DNA of 10,597 bases from positions 1 to 10,597 of the forward strand of contig CALAVA010000242.1 in assembly GCA_937892025.1 (NCBI GenBank). The letters are read 5' to 3'. The position numbers and the translations under genes are program-made. Positions 6,048-10,597 of this stretch are shown here, piece by piece; within the stretch, counting starts at the first letter, position 1, and every line of letters begins with the position of its first letter. This DNA comes from an uncultured Bacteroidales bacterium (GTDB taxonomy: Bacteria > Bacteroidota > Bacteroidia > Bacteroidales > WCHB1-69). The notes beneath the pieces were generated by a model. The model was given only the letters and a program-made list of their open reading frames with translations. It was not told the origin of the DNA and searched no databases.

Positions 6048-8003
6048 TTAACGACCTGCGTTTTCAAAACTCCTTGTCAATGTTCGGAAATCGTTAAAAA
6101 CATGATAATCTCTTGCATAAAAACTATTGATTTGAGAGACTAAATCCGTGTCTTTCACATTTAAATCTTCGGCAAAAGAAAGCACGCCTTGTTTAAGGAT
6201 AGGCAAACCGATAGTTGTGTCTATTGAACTCGAAAGATAGCCTATCCATGTTTTTCGCCCAAACAGACAAGCAAAAATATTTTTCAAATATTTTATTTTA
6301 TTATTCACAAACCATACATTAAAAACAAAAGAACAAAGCAAGATAATAGAAACCAAAATATCAAACAACCTCTTTTTTATACGATTTTCCATATTTCCTA
6401 TTGAATTGATATTCATAGCATACAGTTCTCCATTGGTGTCAACAGAATGGCTTCCAATAATATAATTTTCTTTTTCTGGAGCAATTTTATAATCCAAATT
6501 GGAAGTTTTTAAGGTTGTCATGAGGTTTATGATTTGCTTAACTGTAAAATTTTTTTCACAAAAAATCAACTCTCCTATCTTATACACATCAATTATTTCA
6601 TTCAACTGCCCAATGTGTCCGATAAAATTCTTGTTTGGTTTTTTGTTTTCAAGGTAATATACATATCCCACAAAATCAGTTTGATAATTAAATTTCCCGA
6701 GTAAATTGCCTACTATAGCGACACTTTGTTCGTCCCCGATAATCAAAATTCTATGTTTGTAATTGTTTTCAATAGGATAATTTTTTAAATGCAAATAGCC
6801 TACACATATTCTCAAAATATATGTAATAATAAATGTCCAGCCTGCCCCCAACAACAGCACAGCCCTTGAAAAACGCCATTGTTCATTCATCAAAGCATAC
6901 ATCAGCAACAAAGCAATGGTTCCTACCACAACACCTTTACTAACCCTTTGTATATTAACAGGTATATTGTAACCCTTGCTGAAAAATATACTCAACACCC
7001 ACACAATTGCATATATAGGCAAAATAATATACAAAAACACATGTGAATATTGTTCACTATCAGACAGAATATGAGAATGCCAATAAAAAGCGATGGATAA
7101 TAAACCTCCATAAATGAAGAGAAAATCTATCAGTGGCATCAACAATTTAAAAAATATCCGTTTAACTATTGCCAAAGCCGCACGCAGATAAATGGCTATA
7201 TTGATAAAAAAATTGAAGATTCTTGCATTATTAGTAGAAAAATGCTTTTTGGCAAAAATCTGCATGGCTTTATAGAAAACCAACACATAATTGATACTAT
7301 TTTTTTTTGTACTTTCTCCCTTATAGTGTATTATTCTTGTTTTTGGAAAATAATAATTATCATATCCTGCTTTGATTATCCGATATGAAAGGTCTATATC
7401 TTCTCCATACATAAAATAATCTTCATCCAAAAGCCCTATTTCATCTATAACACTTTTTCTCAACAACATAAACGCCCCCGATAGCACCTCTACTTTGTTA
7501 ATTTCATTTTCATCAAGATAGGTTAAATGATATTTTCCAAAGCGTTTGGAGCTTTTAAACATTGCTGAAAGACCAAATATCTTATAAAAAGCGACACTCG
7601 GCAATGGCACACTCCGTTTGGATTCTGGCAGAAAATTTCCTTTTCCATCTACCATTTTTACTCCCAAACCTCCACATTGAGGGTGTTCGTCCATAAAAGC
7701 AAGCACTTTTTCAAAAGTGTCAGACTCCACAATCGTATCTGGATTTAGCAATAAAACATATTCCCCACTACTTACTCTAATAGCCTGATTGTTGGCTTTA
7801 GAAAAGCCTAAATTTTCTTTATTCACAATGAGTTTAACCTGTGGAAATTGGTGTTTAAGCATTTCTACAGAATTATCCACAGAATTGTTATCAACAACAA
7901 AAACCTCAGCATCTATCTGACCCAATGCCACATAGACAGACCGAAGACATTGTTCCAAAAAATAAGAAACATTATAATTGACAATAACAATACTGAGTTT
8001 CAT
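6048..8003 (-). CDS. GT2 glycosyltransferase fused to a catalytically degenerate sugar-transferase (PGT-like) membrane module
   Basis: The protein (651 residues) has two parts. Residues 1 to about 255 are a GT-A family 2 glycosyltransferase resembling rhamnosyltransferases. It shows SIVIVNYN at the N-terminus, VVDNNS (36-41), NLGFSKANN (64-72), the NPDT metal/nucleotide motif (87-90), and YGEDIDLSYR (199-208) with the likely catalytic base. Residues 260-651 follow the layout of WcaJ-type polyprenyl-phosphate glycosylphosphotransferases. There are about four membrane helices (roughly 290-402), a Rossmann-like domain starting RILIIGDE (418-425), and then KKRLFDILVSIILL (543-556), the usual opening of the sugar-transferase domain. 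The catalytic core that should follow (KFRSM, DELPQ and VGPRP motifs) is absent. Only GRKTWIGY and a short tail remain. It probably adds a sugar to a lipid-linked glycan at the inner membrane. The ATG overlaps the acyltransferase stop as ATGA, so the two are translationally coupled. Confidence 0.88.
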   Translation of the reverse strand: MKLSIVIVNYNVSYFLEQCLRSVYVALGQIDAEVFVVDNNSVDNSVEMLKHQFPQVKLIVNKENLGFSKANNQAIRVSSGEYVLLLNPDTIVESDTFEKVLAFMDEHPQCGGLGVKMVDGKGNFLPESKRSVPLPSVAFYKIFGLSAMFKSSKRFGKYHLTYLDENEINKVEVLSGAFMLLRKSVIDEIGLLDEDYFMYGEDIDLSYRIIKAGYDNYYFPKTRIIHYKGESTKKNSINYVLVFYKAMQIFAKKHFSTNNARIFNFFINIAIYLRAALAIVKRIFFKLLMPLIDFLFIYGGLLSIAFYWHSHILSDSEQYSHVFLYIILPIYAIVWVLSIFFSKGYNIPVNIQRVSKGVVVGTIALLLMYALMNEQWRFSRAVLLLGAGWTFIITYILRICVGYLHLKNYPIENNYKHRILIIGDEQSVAIVGNLLGKFNYQTDFVGYVYYLENKKPNKNFIGHIGQLNEIIDVYKIGELIFCEKNFTVKQIINLMTTLKTSNLDYKIAPEKENYIIGSHSVDTNGELYAMNINSIGNMENRIKKRLFDILVSIILLCSFVFNVWFVNNKIKYLKNIFACLFGRKTWIGYLSSSIDTTIGLPILKQGVLSFAEDLNVKDTDLVSQINSFYARDYHVFNDFRTLTRSFENAGR

Positions 8004-9139
8004 CTTTCCAAAAATTTTGCAAAGATAACATTTTTATTTTTAGCGTTTCGCCCACCTGTAAGCAAGGCTGTAGTTCGAGGAAATATACTTGTCATTATAG
8101 CATACAATATTACACAAACAAACGCAGGAATAATGAGTTCTGCTGCATAAACAAGCCAAAAATGTAATAAGGTATTGCTAACTTTTCCTAAAAGAGGATA
8201 AACAAGCAAATAATGTGTTATGGTAGGGTGTAGCACAAACAGCAAAAAATTGCTATTTGAAATCCATTCAACTGATTTTAAACGTTGGTGTTCAACTATT
8301 TTTGACGCTATTTGCCATGTTGGAATGACAGCAACGATGCTAAATAATTTTTCAAAAAATATAATACAAGAACCGCCTACCATACATTGCCATACGTGAA
8401 CCACCAACAATAGTGTTGATAATCCAACACTTAACCAAATTGGTATTGTTCGTACAATAGCGATAATATTTTTGTTGTGTATGCCCCAATATGCTCCCAC
8501 GCTAAAAAATAGCAGGGCCGAAGGAAAACGCATAAAGATAAGGTTCCAATTGTCCGGCCATGGCATAAGATATAAAACTACGAACAACAACAACACATAT
8601 CGAAGTCTATTTTTCAATAACAAATGTAACAAAGGCGACAATAGACAGACTATCATTAAATCTCGTAAAAACCATAATTGAAAAGCCTTTGGCATACCTT
8701 GGTAGCCTTCACCCCAACCAACTACCACATCAACTATATTGGACAGAATAAAAGTATCAGGTGCAATCCAATCAGAATGTCCCTGAACAACAAGTACAAG
8801 CATTTGAAAAGCCCAGACAAAATAATTCCAAAAAATATAAGGAAACAATATGGAGAGTAATCGTTTCTTTATTTTTATCCAATATGCCTCCATGGAAAAA
8901 GTATCAGGCTTTCGAAAAAAGAAATATCCAGAGATAATAAAAAACATAGGAACAGCCACTCTTACTATTGTACGAGTAATATAGTAAAATATGGCCGAAA
9001 GCCCATCTTGTGGCATTGATGTCAAAAGAGGTGTATCAGCATGAATCAATACTATTAGTAGCATCAATGGATAACGAAGCCATTCCACCGTATGAGACAA
9101 CAAAGAATCTTGTTCAATGTATGTTGTTTTTGGTTCCAT
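8000..9139 (-). CDS. Acyltransferase-3 family membrane protein (predicted glycan O-acyltransferase)
   Basis: This integral membrane protein (379 residues) belongs to the acyltransferase-3 family, whose members typically move acetyl or succinyl groups onto cell-surface sugars. Visible features include the N-terminal helix with conserved arginine and histidine (LRYPLMLLIVLIH, R22 and H33), VPMFFIISGYFFF (63-75), LWFLRDL (155-161), and FLLFVLHP near 288-295. About ten hydrophobic segments are present, as expected. The length is normal for a single-domain member without an SGNH domain. The start ATG (9137-9139) is 23 bases after the transporter stop. The stop overlaps the glycosyltransferase start by four bases. 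That coupling suggests both modify the same surface polysaccharide or glycolipid. Donor and acceptor cannot be told from the sequence. Confidence 0.88.
   Translation of the reverse strand: MEPKTTYIEQDSLLSHTVEWLRYPLMLLIVLIHADTPLLTSMPQDGLSAIFYYITRTIVRVAVPMFFIISGYFFFRKPDTFSMEAYWIKIKKRLLSILFPYIFWNYFVWAFQMLVLVVQGHSDWIAPDTFILSNIVDVVVGWGEGYQGMPKAFQLWFLRDLMIVCLLSPLLHLLLKNRLRYVLLLFVVLYLMPWPDNWNLIFMRFPSALLFFSVGAYWGIHNKNIIAIVRTIPIWLSVGLSTLLLVVHVWQCMVGGSCIIFFEKLFSIVAVIPTWQIASKIVEHQRLKSVEWISNSNFLLFVLHPTITHYLLVYPLLGKVSNTLLHFWLVYAAELIIPAFVCVILYAIMTSIFPRTTALLTGGRNAKNKNVIFAKFLER
8016..8030 (-). promoter_or_regulatory. Possible internal promoter element ahead of the glycosyltransferase gene
   Basis: On the minus strand the word TGTTATCTTTGCAAA lies inside the last codons of the acyltransferase gene. 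It contains TATCTTTG, a perfect -7 TAnnTTTG match, 17 bases before the glycosyltransferase ATG. The identical 15-base word forms the core of the nrdJ promoter. No TTTG is seen at the right distance upstream, and the resulting leader would be only about 10 bases, so activity is uncertain. Confidence 0.25.
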
Positions 9140-9162
9140 ATCAATTATACATCAATGAATGA

Positions 9163-10551
9163 TTAAAATCCACTAATAGGGAAGAACAAAGTAGGCAAAA
9201 GCAATAGAAAACCCACAACGATTAAAAATAGAATAAACTTCCATATCCATTTTGCCCACACGGAATAAGGTATTTTAGCTGCACCAAGACAACCTAACAA
9301 AACCCCGGAAGCAGGAGTTATCATATTGGTAATACCATCTCCAAACTGAAAAGCCAAAACCATTGTTTGACGAGATATGTGTAGCATATCAGAAAATTCC
9401 GCCATTATTGGAATTGTTAGAGCGGCCTTTGCAGAGCCTGAAGGAATAATCAAATTGAGTAAATTCTGAAACAAAAACATGCCTCCCAACGAAACCACTT
9501 TCCCTGTATTTTGCATAGCATTGCTCATCGCATATAGAATGGTATCTATAATTTTCCCCTCTTGAAGAATAACAATAATACCTCCCGCAAGACCTACGAC
9601 AAGAGCCGCACCCATTATATCTTTACAACCCTCCAAAAACAATTGAAAAATCCTATCCAAGGAACAAGAATAGGCAAGTCCAGCACAAATACCCATAATA
9701 AAAAACAATGTGGCAATCTCCATTACATACCAATGATAAGCCAAAACACCTACTATCAATGCTAAAATAGCAAACAAGAGCAAATTGAGAATGAAATAAT
9801 GCACATCTTTCCGTAAAGTAATAAAACCTATTAAGAAAAACATACCTGTCAAAATAGGAATTATTGGCAAATAACAAGTTGTTTTCCCTAAAGAAATAGT
9901 TGTCAGTGGTTCAAAAATAGAAACGACAATAAAAACAATTGATAAAAATAACCATACTATCCATGCTGAAATTGGACTTTTTCTATCATGTTCGGGAATG
10001 ATTAAATTGTCTTGTTGTTGCAATTTTCCTTTCCACGATTCATCTAATTGATACATCGGAGAAAAATGGGGATTTTTTTTCACTTTTTTTGCATACCACA
10101 CCACAAAGACAATGCCAAGTGCAGTAAAAATCAACCAACAAATAAAACGATAAGCCAAACCTGAAAACGTAGGCAGATGGGCTAAACCTTGAGCAATACC
10201 TATTGTAAATGGATTTAACATAGCACCTGCAAAACCTACATGGGCTGCCAAATAACACATACTCATTCCCACAAGAGAATCATAACCCATGGACAAAGCA
10301 AGTGGAACAAATATCATTGTAAAGACAATGGTTTCTTCACTCATACCAAAAATAGCCCCAAAAAGGCTGAAAACAATCATTATCGATATGACTATTAGTA
10401 AATTTACATCAAGATGAACCAAAACTTTTCGCCCCTGAAGACCTTGCATGCGTTTCAAAAAGGCATTTACACCAATTGTAATGGAATTGGTGTAATTAAA
10501 AATCCAAAAGGAACCGCCTATTAAAAAAATAAATATAACCCATTGGCGGAA
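9163..10551 (-). CDS. YfcC/DcuC-family anion transporter, 5' end missing or frame-disrupted
   Basis: This inner-membrane permease belongs to the C4-dicarboxylate anaerobic carrier/YfcC family. Relatives move dicarboxylates, amino acids or peptides; the substrate here is unknown. The frame is open from 10551 to the TAA at 9163-9165 (462 codons). Clear family motifs are FSLFGAIFGMSEETI, AAHVGFAGAMLNPFTIGIAQ, IIPSGSAKAAL and FQFGDGITNMITPASG, among roughly ten membrane segments. The first ATG (10447-10449) and a TTG (10456-10458) are internal. Upstream codons still encode the conserved helix FLIGGSFWIF, followed by GVNAFLKR. A stop (TAA, 10552-10554) then interrupts the frame, and family members need roughly 50-100 more N-terminal residues. 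The gene is therefore either frameshifted near two 7-A tracts or continues in another frame beyond the window. The acyltransferase starts 23 bases downstream. Confidence 0.8.
   Translation of the reverse strand, partial: FRQWVIFIFLIGGSFWIFNYTNSITIGVNAFLKRMQGLQGRKVLVHLDVNLLIVISIMIVFSLFGAIFGMSEETIVFTMIFVPLALSMGYDSLVGMSMCYLAAHVGFAGAMLNPFTIGIAQGLAHLPTFSGLAYRFICWLIFTALGIVFVVWYAKKVKKNPHFSPMYQLDESWKGKLQQQDNLIIPEHDRKSPISAWIVWLFLSIVFIVVSIFEPLTTISLGKTTCYLPIIPILTGMFFLIGFITLRKDVHYFILNLLLFAILALIVGVLAYHWYVMEIATLFFIMGICAGLAYSCSLDRIFQLFLEGCKDIMGAALVVGLAGGIIVILQEGKIIDTILYAMSNAMQNTGKVVSLGGMFLFQNLLNLIIPSGSAKAALTIPIMAEFSDMLHISRQTMVLAFQFGDGITNMITPASGVLLGCLGAAKIPYSVWAKWIWKFILFLIVVGFLLLLPTLFFPISGF
10467..10495. repeat. 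Perfect 11-bp inverted repeat inside the transporter coding region
   Basis: TTACACCAATT (10467-10477) and AATTGGTGTAA (10485-10495) are exact reverse complements separated by seven bases. On the coding strand the repeat encodes the residues N-Y-T-N-S-I-T-I-G-V-N, so it lies within apparently conserved protein sequence. The coding strand continues with ATGCCTTTTTG, a short T-run, so the transcript could form a hairpin resembling a weak terminator. The repeat is certain; its function is not. Confidence 0.5.
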
Positions 10552-10597
10552 TTAAAAAAAGTGTTCTTTGACTTAAAATAGTTGCAAAAAAAGTTGC

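Noticed and set aside
1..10597. CRISPR arrays, tRNA or rRNA genes, insertion sequences, toxin-antitoxin or defence genes
   Set aside because: No regularly spaced repeats, no tRNA-like cloverleaf, no transposase and no defence-type domains were seen on either strand.

Overview
The window is AT-rich (about two-thirds A+T by eye), and every supported gene lies on the minus strand. Three things point to a Bacteroidota genome, probably order Bacteroidales. The RecO, Era and class II ribonucleotide reductase proteins have a Bacteroidota look. Gene starts lack clear Shine-Dalgarno sequences. The nrdJ leader carries a promoter matching the Bacteroides pattern TTTG...TAnnTTTG. No RNA genes, CRISPR arrays, insertion sequences or phage genes were seen.

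In the direction of transcription (high to low coordinates), the window has two blocks. Block 1 (10597 to 6048) holds three genes. The first is a YfcC/DcuC-type anion transporter whose 5' end is cut off or frame-disrupted near the window edge. The second is an acyltransferase-3 membrane protein. The third is a 651-residue protein that fuses a GT2 glycosyltransferase to a membrane scaffold resembling a polyprenyl-phosphate glycosylphosphotransferase that has lost its catalytic core. The last two genes overlap by ATGA and probably act together on a cell-surface glycan.

A non-coding stretch of 291 bases (5757-6047) separates the blocks. It holds two AT-rich hairpins and the nrdJ promoter. Block 2 (5756 to 1) is a tight run: nrdJ (B12-dependent ribonucleotide reductase), a hotdog-fold thioesterase, a secreted class A acid phosphatase, guanine deaminase, era and the start of recO. 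Gaps are 2-13 bases or overlaps, apart from 89 bases before the phosphatase, so most of the block may be one transcript. Several members touch nucleotide metabolism: phosphate removal from exogenous nucleotides, guanine to xanthine, and NTP/NDP to dNTP. They are followed by 16S rRNA maturation (Era) and recombination repair (RecO).

Most of the window is ordinary accessory and housekeeping content, and I see no convincing new multi-gene system. The points most worth a second look are the degenerate sugar-transferase fusion, the disrupted transporter 5' end with its perfect 11-bp inverted repeat, the non-catalytic N-terminal extension of NrdJ, and a 15-base promoter-like word found twice.
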